Part shown: in pieces, positions 1-10,990 of the stretch
Numbering within the stretch: position 1 is the stretch's first letter
How the letters are laid out: each line of letters begins with the position of its first letter
Position numbers and translations under genes: made by a program
Assembly: GCA_963669155.1 (NCBI GenBank)
Contig: OZ022583.1
Location: 11,225,116 to 11,289,115 of the forward strand
Direction: 5' to 3'
DNA: 64,000 bases
DNA from: Arbacia lixula
Taxonomy: Eukaryota > Echinodermata > Echinoidea > Arbacioida > Arbaciidae
The notes under the pieces: generated by a model
What the model was told of the DNA's origin: nothing
Databases searched by the model: none
The model's input: the letters and a program-made list of their open reading frames with translations, nothing else

Positions 1-119
1 TAAGAGAGAGAGAGAATTAGAGAAAGAGGGAGAAGAGAGATAGAGAGGGAGAGAGAGAGAGAGAGTGTGTGTGTGTGTATGTGTGAGAGAAAGAGAGAGA
101 GAGAGGGGGAGGGGGCGGG
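1..119. repeat. GA/GT low-complexity tract
   Basis: Almost pure (GA)n with a short (GT)n core, ending in a G-rich run. It is a simple-sequence repeat with no coding potential. Confidence 0.9.
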
Positions 120-964
120 GGCCGGGGCGCATGGTAAGTAGTAGTGAAGTCTCTTTTAAATATACATACATCTATTCAGGATATCAGGATTGGCAATCCT
201 GATACAAACATGTCTGTAAGTGCTATTTCCATCCAATTTCTATGAATGCATTTAAAATCATAATTATTTGTCGTACCACCATGCCATCGTTCACTTCATC
301 ATTATCATGACAAGATGTGCCTAAGATAATGTCTATTATTCAGTGCCTTAATTTTATGTTTATCTGCTTATGATAAACGTGTGCTTTATGATATATTCTA
401 AGCTAATATATTTGGTATTAATCTGTACGTTTTTACTTCTGAAGTTTTTTTTTTGTATCATGATAATGTATCTGTTTCATCGTACAAGTTGTACAATTCA
501 GACTTGCAATTTTCATAATCATGACATTATAAATTATTGTTCATATTGTAACTCTTGAAACAAATTAAACTGAACGAAAATTACATTTTACGCATATGTT
601 GTCCTGACTACATTATCAATTCTATTGTTTTATTAACTACATTAAATACAATGTGTAATTATTTTCATTATTTTTTATAATTTTATTAATTTCTCTAAAT
701 GCCACATATAACATAACCAATAAATATTTGTGCAAACTGAACGGGAACAGACAAATAAAACAGTGGATGCACCATGATATGGTGTGTGTGTGTAGGCCTA
801 TGTGTCTAAGAGGGAAACTAAGAAACAGCAAAGGGAGGGATACGCTTGTGTGTGTACGTGTGTCTGTGCCTGTGTGTGTCTATATTATATTCAAAAAGGA
901 GGAAGGAAAGGATACACCTGCAAAGGGCTACCTTTGAATAATTGTGTGTGTCCGTGTCTGTGTA
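120..964. other. AT-rich intergenic or intronic DNA
   Basis: No convincing exon is visible. There is an imperfect (GT)n patch around 780-890. If RAD54B continues past the left edge, this stretch would lie in one of its introns, but no RAD54B exon was recognised here. Confidence 0.6.
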
Positions 965-1594
965 TTAACCACTTGAATGCTGCAGGATATAATGCGCATT
1001 GAACCCCCTGGTGCTGAGGCATTTTCTACACTGCTAATGCACATGCTACAATCACTCAATATTCATTTATAAATAAAAAACAAACATATATTGTTTTATA
1101 TAAATGGTGGTTTTCATAGTATACATGTACATATATGTCTATTTTGTCATATAGGCCCATTTATATATATATATATATATCATACATATATAACATATAC
1201 AGGTTGAAGTATATATATATATATATATATCATACAGGCCTATATACGTGTGAATATTTCATATGTTTCAAAATAAAAAAAAGTTAGGTAAATGTGTTGC
1301 TAAAATTATACTATGTATGAAGACATGTGGAACTTTTTTATTTTTTTTGAGAAGCAAAAACAAAATAAAATTGTATTTCAACTTACCATTTGCAGTCTAT
1401 GTGCACTTTTTCCTCCACTCCAAGTTTGAGTCCAAATATCTCAGTCCATCATCCAAACAAACTTTCCTTCAAGTCCATTCTCTATGTTCCAAAATTCCAA
1501 CATAAAACACAAAAGGATCCATTCCTATGTGTATTCATTTCATGGTTTGCAAAGTGTCCAGTTATCTCTCAAAGTTTCTAACAAACCAACATAC

Positions 1595-1600
1595 TTTATT
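1595..1600 (-). terminator. Poly(A) signal of the piggyBac transposase
   Basis: AATAAA on the minus strand, about 65 bases past the transposase stop codon and inside the element. The placement suits a 3' end for its transcript. Confidence 0.5.
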
Positions 1601-1664
1601 TTCGTTTGTCATGCTGCTCAAGGTATTTGTTTTATCTTGGCGACGTTATTGTTTTCCGACGACA

Positions 1665-3977
1665 TCAGACATTCTTTGTGATGTCTTTCTGAGTATGCCA
1701 AACTTCCCAACAATTTTTGTCAGGCGAGTGCTGGCATTTGTCACAAACTTTTATGCACATCCCTGGCTTAGTTTTCAGTGATGGATGGCTATGGCAGGTC
1801 TTGCACAAGTAGGCTGTGGATGTACGGTGACCTCTAGCGGTGCATACTTTGCAGTTTCTTTGTGTAGTGCCCTTTTTTCCTGTGCTTGGAACTGAAGCTG
1901 GAAGATGCATCTTTCCATTCAAGCGCATCCCATCTTCTGAGGGGGGACGTGCTGGACGATGTTGACGCAGCCGATGTTCCTGTGTCCATGCTTTGACAAC
2001 TTGCAGCACAAACCACCTGAATGACCGTTTCCTGTTCCCTTGCTCCTTCAAGTACAGTCTGTATGCATTATACTGCATCTGTAGAAAAAGACGTATGGCT
2101 AGTTTCTGATACCATTTCAGTGTCTTCCTCATTGGACAGAGGCTTTGAAGACCAAGCACCTGATCAGTTTTGTCCACTCCGCCCATGAAGTGATTGTATT
2201 CCGAAACACACTTCGGTTTTATTATCCGTTGAGGAGGGTTCCGCCTTGTCATCCTGCCAGTATCAACTGTGGTGCAGTCGTGCATAGTAGATAGCATGTG
2301 AACGATCTTGGGCTTGCCCGTTGTCCTATCCTTTGCCTCTCTATACTTCACAGCTAGCAATTTCTTGTTCTCTTCTAAGAAATGCACAATCTGTTCTCTG
2401 TCTAGGTTTTCAGCATTCATTTGTTGAGTAGGCATTCTTTGTCTGTTTGGTTTCACAGTTCCACAGAGGTAGGTCTGCTTTGTCTCAAGATATCTCGCTA
2501 ACTGCGGACTGGTATAGTAGTTATCAGTGTAAACATGATAACCACTGCCAAAGTATGGTTCCAAAAGGTTCAGTGTAATTTGTTCACTCTTGAGAAATTC
2601 ATAGTTTGGATCTTGGTATGCGATATCACGCTCAGACCCAGTATGAACCCGAAGAGACATGGTAATGCCATCTGAAGTGCAAAGTGGGTAGAGTTTTATT
2701 CCTGCACGTGCACGTTTTGTCCTGATAGACTGTTTGAAGATAAGACGACCTCTAAAAAGCACCAAGGATTCATCCACTGAAAGTTCCCTTGTAGGTGTGT
2801 ACACAAGATGGCATCTTTCATTGATACCATCTATCAATGGTCGGATCTTGTGAAGCCTGTCCCGGTCAGCTGCTGCCGGATCATATCCTGGTGCCAAATT
2901 GTCATTGAAATGCAAGCAACGTTTTAGTAGCAAGAATCTGTCCCGACTCATAACAGACCCAAAACTAGGTGTAGATGTCAAAAATTCTGTAGACCAGTAG
3001 TCATTGTATTTACCTTTTTTGACCAATCCAGTCAGGAACAGAAGCCCTAGGAATTTTTTCATTTCTTCACAATTAGTTGGTTGCCATAGTCTCAAACGGG
3101 ATTTGTCCTTCAGTGTTCCTGATGCCGTCTCTGCTTGAATCAGTTGATCCGCAAACTTATTTGTTTCATCAACAATATGCTCAACAATACTGTCTGTGAT
3201 GTACAGCTCAAAGAAATCAGCGGGTTTGGGATCATTTGGCATACTGTCTTTGATGTTGGCTGGAATACCAGGTACAGCTGTGAACTGATGAATGTTTGGA
3301 ATGTGGGCTTGAACCTTGTCCCATCTTGTTGGTGCAGCCTCGCGGTTTCGTCGTTGACCACCCTGCCCACGACCACGACCACGTCCTCTAGCTTGTTGAC
3401 GTCCTTGTTGTGCTGGAGCATCATCCGTGTCACTAGAGTCCACATCATCAGAATCAGAAATATTATGGTCATTGTCACTGACATCGTGATCTGATGGTGG
3501 TATGTAGTCCTCATCTGATGAATTGTTATCACCTGGGCCTGGCGGAGGTGGTGGTGATGCAGCACTTGTCGATGGAATGTCTATTCGAGTAAGTCGTACG
3601 GAAGACCTACGAGTGCAAGCTCTCACAATTTGCTCATTTTCTCCATCAGAAGAATTTTCTCCATCAGAAGAATTATCTCCACCATCACCTGCCTGTGATT
3701 GTGCAGCAGAGACAGTAGGCTGAATGTCAGTACGCCGTTTCTTACGAATGGGACTAGCAGCTGGCGAAATATTTGGGCTTGCACCCACACACACTTGAGG
3801 AACAAAGTTTTCATAGTCGTCTGCATCAATTTCATCAAACTCACTACTTTCTGTGTCCATAAAATATTCTTCCTCTCCTTCCGACACCTCAGATCTGTCA
3901 CTAAATCCAGCTTCGCTCCTATCGTCAAAAGTTTCATCTAATTCCCCCCGATTCACTTTTCCACTGTACGTCGCCAT
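1665..3977 (-). CDS. piggyBac transposase, intact (770 aa)
   Basis: This is a DDE_Tnp_1_7-type transposase that would excise and insert the surrounding element at TTAA sites in the nucleus. The first ~235 residues are acidic and low-complexity (Ser/Asp/Glu clusters, a KKRR basic patch near residue 78, then a Gly-Arg-Gln stretch). The catalytic domain follows. The expected acidic triad is visible: D402 in SVDESL, D485 in YTDNYYT and D602 in GGVDKTDQ, with D605 as the usual fourth acidic residue. The C terminus is a Cys/His-rich finger (CKVC, CKTC, CIKVCDKC), the DNA-binding domain typical of the family. The frame has no stop or shift. The N-terminal ATG is 275 bp inside the right end. A domesticated gene is less likely, because terminal repeats and target duplication are still present. 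Confidence 0.95.
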   Translation of the reverse strand: MATYSGKVNRGELDETFDDRSEAGFSDRSEVSEGEEEYFMDTESSEFDEIDADDYENFVPQVCVGASPNISPAASPIRKKRRTDIQPTVSAAQSQAGDGGDNSSDGENSSDGENEQIVRACTRRSSVRLTRIDIPSTSAASPPPPPGPGDNNSSDEDYIPPSDHDVSDNDHNISDSDDVDSSDTDDAPAQQGRQQARGRGRGRGQGGQRRNREAAPTRWDKVQAHIPNIHQFTAVPGIPANIKDSMPNDPKPADFFELYITDSIVEHIVDETNKFADQLIQAETASGTLKDKSRLRLWQPTNCEEMKKFLGLLFLTGLVKKGKYNDYWSTEFLTSTPSFGSVMSRDRFLLLKRCLHFNDNLAPGYDPAAADRDRLHKIRPLIDGINERCHLVYTPTRELSVDESLVLFRGRLIFKQSIRTKRARAGIKLYPLCTSDGITMSLRVHTGSERDIAYQDPNYEFLKSEQITLNLLEPYFGSGYHVYTDNYYTSPQLARYLETKQTYLCGTVKPNRQRMPTQQMNAENLDREQIVHFLEENKKLLAVKYREAKDRTTGKPKIVHMLSTMHDCTTVDTGRMTRRNPPQRIIKPKCVSEYNHFMGGVDKTDQVLGLQSLCPMRKTLKWYQKLAIRLFLQMQYNAYRLYLKEQGNRKRSFRWFVLQVVKAWTQEHRLRQHRPARPPSEDGMRLNGKMHLPASVPSTGKKGTTQRNCKVCTARGHRTSTAYLCKTCHSHPSLKTKPGMCIKVCDKCQHSPDKNCWEVWHTQKDITKNV

Positions 3978-4178
3978 TTTGAACTATGACACAGTAAACA
4001 TTAGCTATGGAGATGTGTATCGAAGAGCCTCAATAAATCACGGCAAAAGCTTCGATTTTTTTTTTGGAATAGCGCCCTCTGTCGTCCATAGTCTCAATAA
4101 TGATATTCAGGTGCTGTTCGCACAGTAGGGGTAGGAATAGCGCAGTGCTGACGCTTCAAAACACACAATACCATAAAG

Positions 4179-4243
4179 ACGTAATATTACGTGGTCCGCA
4201 CAGAATGTACACTTGCAAAATACGTAATATTACGTGGTCCGCA
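4179..4243. repeat. Subterminal repeats of the piggyBac right end
   Basis: A 22-bp sequence occurs twice in direct orientation (4179-4200 and 4222-4243). Each copy starts with the 14-bp palindrome ACGTAATATTACGT followed by GGTCCGCA. The second copy abuts the terminal repeat. I see no counterpart at the left end, so the two ends are asymmetric. These are candidate transposase-binding sites (inference). Confidence 0.7.
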
Positions 4244-4256
4244 GTCAAGTGGTTAA

Positions 4257-6239
4257 TAGAAATCTTTAAAACAAGAAGAAGGGAGTAGTAGACTGCTGAG
4301 CAAAAAGACCATGTAACTTGCTGACTGTAGATGAAGTCTTTTAATAACCTCTTCTGACTTTGTTAGTTGGAAAGCAGGCATTTTGCGTCCAGATCTCACC
4401 ATCCGTGCCGCATCAGTGCGCGTAAAATTTGTATATATATACACAATCACAAATGACGATATGCAATGAAAATGCGCTCATGAATACCGCGTACCGTATG
4501 TGTGTATGAGCATAACCAAAATATATGGCACCTTAATTCATTTTTTAATTGCAGAAAATCTAGCGGATGGTCCTAAGTGAGACCGCTATCACTTCTTCAT
4601 GAGATTTTGTTTAGTGTAACAACGTATGTAACACAAAATCTGAATGATACAATTTTTTTGTTTTTTGTTCATCATTTTTCTCCTCCTTATATATTAATTA
4701 TTATGCTTGAGTTGTTTCTCCTTCCTAACACATCCCTGCTAGTATACAACAAACAGCTTAAGCGGCTAGCGATACATCAGGGCATCGTGCATTCAGCGTC
4801 TGGTGTTGCTCTACGCTATCTGCACGCAGTACTTTGTTGATACTGCCCTTGCGCTATGACATAGTCATGAATGTCCACAACGGCAAAATGAATATTCACG
4901 ATAAAATTAGTGTTCCAATATCAATTTATTTCCCAACTCTAGAGGGAGACGTAATAGCAATTATCGGTGTACCGATAAATTATACCAAAAGAAAAAACCC
5001 TCAATATCATGAAAACAGAGAAGTTATAAAAATTTCTTTTCTGTGATAAAGTATCCCATTGATATAGATATTTAATGAATATATTTTGAAAATTGATTTT
5101 TTAAAATCAACCAATAGACTGCTTGGCCTTTAACATTAACAACAGGTCAGCCCTTGCACATGCATAGCCATGCATCTGGGGGGATCTTTGATTAATTAAC
5201 CTCCTAAATACCAAGCCAAATACACCAGTTCGTAGTTAGCTCTGGAGCAAGTTTGGTCACTATGACCTTTCCCTTTTTCATTAGGATAAGCAGTTGATTA
5301 ATATATCATTTCAAAAGGAGATGTTACGTAATGTGCTTACCCGACATAGCAATTTGCGATATTCAACCTCTAATAAAGGAACCATCTCAAAACAGGTGAC
5401 AAGAATAGTAGGCTACGGTCTGTGAACAATTGGGAAAGCTTCTATTACATTGTTTATTGTACACTAATTGTTGTCGTTTGGCCTGTTGTCAAATACCCCA
5501 TGATTGAACACCTTGGTGTTCTTTTACAAATTGGATAACAAGCATATTCTAAAATAACTTATTAATGATGATGCTTATCTCAGTGATTTAAAAACCAACA
5601 AGCTGGTTTGGTCACTATGACCTTTATCTGCTCATGCGCAAATTTTAATTACGAACTGGCTTATTCACATTAACTTATCACACAATCCATGCTCCTATGG
5701 TAGGGGGGGGGGGGGGTCAGATCATCCCTTGCACATGCATTACCATGCCTCTGGAGACCTTTAATCAATATGCAGGTACTATCCATGCTCATCATTTTAT
5801 CTACTGGTACCTCTACGACTTCAACTTGTACAAGCCTTTGACCGCACTCCGAGTGATCCATATCGCAATCATCCTTGTCCACATCGTGACAACATTGACA
5901 AAGTGCATAATCAAGATGGCGGCACATACCTAATCTGTGCGAGGCAATGGTATGGAGGGACGACTAACAAAAGAAAATTTGTACGAATGAGCGCGTGCAC
6001 GTGTACTGTGCTGTGTCTGGTGATATCATGCATCAACAATTCTTCTTCAACGAGGATAAGACTCTCTTCTTTCCTTTCAACCCAGACCATTTTCAACACA
6101 GGAATAGAGCACACATCTGCTTACTTGAATAAATAAGAGTTTTAATGAGCTAGTTTCTCTCTCTCTCTCTCTCTCTCTCTTTCACTCCAATGTATAATGA
6201 GTCAATACACAGGTATATTAACAAATACCCTTTCATCTG
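4257..6239. other. No gene seen; AT-rich spacer
   Basis: No exon or named element is supported. A short degenerate sequence around 5120-5280 recurs around 5590-5770 (both include TTTGGTCACTATGACCTTT), so a weak local duplication is present. There is a (CT)n microsatellite at 6154-6180. Confidence 0.5.
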
Positions 6240-6660
6240 TACATATTTGTCAACCTGGTCAAGAGATTTCAGAGTGATGAATTTTCAAACTCTTAATTTT
6301 ATGACGTCACTTGTGAGCTTCTCTGCTAAAAATTGTGTAAAGTATAAATATTTCTAAAATTTCCATTTTCTCAAAAGGAAACCATTTATCATATACCATA
6401 TTATATCATTTCACTTATATTTGTACACACATACCTCAATAGAAAAGATTAATTCCTTCATCAAAAACCAGAGAAAGGGCAATTAATAGAATCATATAGC
6501 ATACAACATATGGGAGAGAAACTTGCATGTGACGTCACAAAAATTGAAATTTAAAAACATCATAATTTTATTCTTTGACAGATTTTCTTTAAACCTTCAT
6601 TGTTTTCATTTTTCTGTTATCATTAAACCAATTTAATTTCAGGGTGGACTTCCCCTTTAA
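6240..6660. mobile_element. Degenerate MITE related to the 20.8-kb element
   Basis: The right end reads TCAGGGTGGACTTCCCCTTTAA, close to the right end of the element at 20810-21265. Internal GACGTCAC motifs and the CATATGGGAGAG segment are shared with that element. The left terminal repeat is not recognisable, so the left boundary is approximate. Confidence 0.5.
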
Positions 6661-7449
6661 GCTTGGTGTCAATTGATGACATAAGAAGAAATCCTTCCAA
6701 ACAAAATGCTGCTAGCAAAAACACTTTCAGGGATAAGAAACGTCCACATATAAACACACACATTAGATTGAAGAATATAAACAAAACACTTGCTCCAATT
6801 AAAAGATAGATCAAAGCACCTGGGTTAGCCTAGCTCCCGGAAATATCTGATAACAATATTTTCTAACCCAAGGATAACTGCGTAGAGTTTCCTGCAGGGT
6901 ACCGACAATCGGCATAATCAAAACAGAGAAACAGGTTGTAGCGTACTTTGGGTATGTCACCGTGATTATGTTGTCGGGTTTTTCCCATGAAATGTGTTGT
7001 GGCATTGCTGAGTCACCACTGTGTTTATCAGCAGTATTGTCATGGGTGTCGTGGCCAGAGTCCTGACGTGATCCCTCCGGTATCAGGCATTCTGCTTTCA
7101 TCATGACTTGTCCTTTTTTCTCTCTCTTTACTTCTTGGTGTGTATATGTGTGTGTGTGTGTGCGTGTGTGTGTGTGTGTAAGTCAAGTTAGTGAGTAGTC
7201 TGCCATTTGGCTTTGGCCCATAAGGACCTTCACAACTTTCAAATAAACAGAGCTCCATAGGAACAAAGCAAGTTGATTTTCATTCATGACGAAGGCCTTT
7301 TTAGAGCAAAACTGATCAGTACTTGCTCTTAAACGAAATCTGATTTGTTACCATAAAATGGAAACTACATCCTATAACTGTAAAGTAAAATAACATACAG
7401 AGTAAACTTTAAGGCAAAACTTGTGCTCAAGGGCCAAAGTGAGGAGGAG
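6661..7449. other. No gene seen
   Basis: A 97-codon open frame lies on the minus strand (6811-7104), but it matches no family I recognise and has no supporting splice context. A (GT)n tract occurs at 7139-7178. Confidence 0.45.
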
Positions 7450-7945
7450 CAAAAAAGGGGTCCTTATGAACATTACTTGATAGGTGTGAAGTGGGCCTCA
7501 ACATAACTATATGGATCATTCCAGAGGTATCTGGATGAACAATATTTGGTAAGTGTGGAGAGGGCCATAGCCAAAAGTATTGAGATCATTCTCAATGTGT
7601 CCATAAATAGTATGTGGTAAGTGTGAAGTGGGCCTAAAGCAAAACTATGTTGAAAATTCTAGAGAAGTCTACATGAACTGTATTTGGTAGGTGAGAGGTG
7701 GGCCTGTGGTAAGTGTGAAGTGGGCCTAGAAAGAGCTTTGTAGATAATTCTAGAGGGGTCCACATGAACTGTACTTGGTTGGTGTGAAGTGGGACTGGAC
7801 AGATATGGCTTATTACAGGAGTCGGGATGAACAGTATGTGGAAAGTGTAAAGTCCATGTGCCTTAGACGGAACTATGAAGATCATTTTAACAGAGTAATA
7901 CCTGAGTACTACTAGAGTAGTACTTGTTAAGTGTGAAGTGGGCGA
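7450..7945 (+). repeat. Degenerate ~69-bp tandem repeat
   Basis: The motif GTGTGAAGTGGGCCT recurs at about 7484, 7553 (diverged), 7621, 7713, 7782 and 7926, with spacings mostly near 69 bp. Intervening text such as ATGAACAGTATTTGGTAAG and ATCATTCTAGAGG also recurs. The copies are diverged, so the array is old. Confidence 0.75.
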
Positions 7946-8455
7946 TCCCTAAACAGAACTGAACATTGCTCTAAATTACTCATTAGCAGATCAAGGACAC
8001 TTGCACATGTACTAATTTGTTGTCTTTCCAGAAGTGGATACATCTGTTCCCATCAGACTGTGGATGCACGTTGACCTTTAGAAGAAGATTAGTTCTTCTA
8101 ATCCTGGATACGAAAGTGTTAGTAAAATATGTGTCGAGCACATATCCAAAGACATCTGTTCACTTACTCTATAAGGAAATGGAAGATATGTTCATCCGCA
8201 TAAACCTGACTGTATAGTTATGACATAAATGTCCGGTAAATCATACTTTCACAATTATTAGGCTTGTGAGCATTGCAATAAATGCAATAAATAAATAAAT
8301 CCTGCCTTGACTGCAACACTATCAAGCATTTTCTTGATGCTATTAGTACCATTATTCTTAGAAACACCTGTCAAATATATGATAGGCAAACCTTTGAACA
8401 ACCTTTTTGTGCCGCCAACCCCCTCCCCCCCCCCCCTCCCTGCCTCCTGCCAACA

Positions 8456-8850
8456 ACCGAGAAACATTATTATACACATATACACACTAACAGACAGAGA
8501 AACAGAGATACACATACATATTTATAAAAACACATACAGACAAAGAGAGAAAAACAAACAGAAAAAAAACTCACACATAACAGTCAGAATCAGAGACACA
8601 CATAAAGACAAACAGACCAACATGCACAACACTGGGAGGCAGTGGAACAGAAGACAGAAATATACACACATACTTACATAAATATACATACAAACAGACA
8701 CAAACAAAAAAACACACACAGTCAGAGACATACATACAGTCAGACATACAAATTAACAGCAAAAGTTACCAACACACGCACATAGTGAGCTAAACACATA
8801 CAGACAGACAGACAAACAGACAAACATGGACATACATATGTACGTACTCC
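8456..8850. repeat. Imperfect CA/GACA microsatellite region
   Basis: About 400 bp of interrupted ACACA, ACAGACAGA and ACATACA text, almost free of T on the plus strand apart from scattered ATA. It is simple-sequence DNA, and the open frames through it are by-products. Confidence 0.8.
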
Positions 8851-9330
8851 TCCCTTACCAGATGTTAATCTGGGCATTCATTCATGGTTGGCATGCCTAT
8901 AATTAACTATTAAACGAGTCAGATAAAAGACGAACAAGATTGTCCGAGATTGTCCGTTCTCAAACAGTTATCAATTCTCCACCTGACACATCTTCTGGGT
9001 GTACAAGCCTGCAATCAGTGAGATGTATTTTGCAAGAACAGACTTAGTGAATCAGCATGCGGCTGGCATGAGGATTGTCAAACGTAGCAGCAATTATTTG
9101 AAAACTGGTCGTGTGCCTAATACAGAGAGATTATATTATCATGAACATTTCAGCCGAGAATCTGAGAATTTTTTTAAAAAATGTGATACAAATTCTAAGT
9201 GAAGGAATGAGATGTAAATGGAGAAAAACATAAAAATTCAATGGTATGTCAATTTGAACTCAAATTCATCTCATAAGTGACAATGCTAAGGCATATATAT
9301 TTCATCTAAAATTTACTTTCTCCTACCCAC

Positions 9331-9370
<40 letters not shown>

Positions 9371-9577
9371 CCCCTCTCTCTCTCTCTCTATTTCTCTCTC
9401 CATTCAATTCCTACCTCCCCTCTCGAAACAAAAAAGGAAATAGCAATGAAGATTGATCACAACTTGATGTACAATTGATATCAATAGTAATTCTGTACAT
9501 TAGATATAGGAGACTGATTCAGATAGATTCAGATCAATCCCAACTCTTTACATGACAGGATCTTCAACACACACACA
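8851..9577. other. No gene seen; contains a (CT)n tract
   Basis: The only structure recognised is a CT-rich microsatellite at about 9338-9422. A short open frame at 8999-9202 has no recognisable homology. Confidence 0.45.
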
Positions 9578-10200
9578 CAATCATTCAGATACTGTAAAAC
9601 AGACCTGAAAGGATCTCTCAATGTAATTTGCTTACGTCAGTGCAACCATAGACCCTTTGTAGTAGGATCCATGTTGTAACGAGTTATGATAACCAGATGA
9701 AATCATTCAGGTATTGTACAAAACAGCAATGAGAGGAGATCTGACTGTCTGGCGCTCATGTCAAAGCAACTAATTATGATAACCAGGCAAAGTCATTCAG
9801 CTCACATCAATGAAACCAATTATGATAACCAGACAAAATCATTCAAGTATTGTAAAAACAGACCTGAGAGGAGCTCTCACTGTATGTTGCTCACGTCATT
9901 GCAACCAATTATGATAACCAGACAAAATCATTTCAGGTATTTTACAAAACAGCAATGAGAGGAGCTCTCACTGTATGTTGCTAAAGTCAATACAACCAAT
10001 TATGATAACCACACAAAATCATTCACATATTTTACAAAACAGCAATGAGAGGAGATCTCACTGTCTGTTGCTCATGTCAATGTAACTACATGTAATTATG
10101 ATAACCAGACAAAATCATTCACATATTTTACAAAACAGCAAGGAGAGGAGATCTCACTGTCTGTTGCTCACGTCATTGCAACTAATTATGATAACCAGAC
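9578..10200 (+). repeat. ~90-bp tandem array in RAD54B intron 5
   Basis: The core TTATGATAACCAGACAAAATC recurs at 9684, 9774, 9820, 9909, 10000, 10096 and 10186. Spacings are 90, 46, 89, 91, 96 and 90, so one unit is a half-length copy. Each unit also carries AACAGCAATGAGAGGAG and a CTCACTGTCTGTTGCTCA segment. The array stops about 35 bp short of the RAD54B exon 5 splice donor. Confidence 0.85.
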
Positions 10201-10235
10201 AGCAGGTAACTCTTGTTATTGATAAGCAATCTCAC

Positions 10236-10932
10236 CTCAATTTCCTTGCCTCCTACCACCAGCGTGTTGCCTTCAGCCATGTCCACAAGCTCGGAGGGCC
10301 TGTACCCACTGCCTTTACCAATTCTGGATGCAGAGAGATGGGGTGGGAGGGGAGGGGAGAGGGGCAGTGGAGGGAGAGAGTGAAGAGAAGAGGAAGGGGT
10401 AAGAGATGGGAGGTGGGAGAGAAGGGTGAGAGGGGAGAGAGGAGAGAGGTGTAAGAGGGGAGAGAAGAGAGAGGGGTGAAAGGGAAGAGAAGAGAGAGGG
10501 GGGAAAGGGGAGGGGGAGAGGTAAGAGGTAGGAAGCGGGAGAGAGAGGGGAGAGAGAGGGAAGGGGTGGGAGGGGGAGGGGAAGAGGTGAGAGATGGGTG
10601 GTGAGGGAGAGAGGGAGAGCAAAGAGAGAGGGGAGGGGTGGGAGAAAGAGAGGAAAGAGAGGGTAGAGATGGGTGAAGGGAGAGGGGAGACATAGGAGAG
10701 AGGGGTGAGAGGGGAGAGGGGTGGAAGAAAGAGAGTGAAAAGAGGGGAGAGAGGGTAAAGAGAGAAGGGGAGAGGTGTGAGAGGGGAAGAGGGGAGACAA
10801 GGGAGAGGCAAGGGAGAAAAGATCAAGAGAGCAATGGAGGTCAATGGAGGGAAAGGTGAGAGAGTAAGGGGGATAAGGATATGGGAGAGAGTAATATATG
10901 GAGAGAGGGAGGGGAGACAGAAGGGAAGAGAG

Positions 10933-10990
<58 letters not shown>

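Larger units (their letters stand above)
969..4252 (-). mobile_element. Complete piggyBac transposon
   Basis: The element is bounded by TTAA at 965-968 and 4253-4256, the canonical piggyBac target duplication. The ends are inverted repeats: CCACTTGAATGC on the left and the complement of GCAGTCAAGTGG on the right, matching at 11 of 12 bases. One uninterrupted transposase frame lies inside on the minus strand. Terminal repeats, target duplication and an intact ORF together indicate a young, possibly autonomous copy. Flanking DNA resumes immediately outside both TTAA sites. Confidence 0.93.

Noticed and set aside
6811-7104. Minus-strand open frame of 97 codons tested as a further RAD54B exon
   Set aside because: No similarity to the region following GKEIE in RAD54B, and no convincing splice sites.
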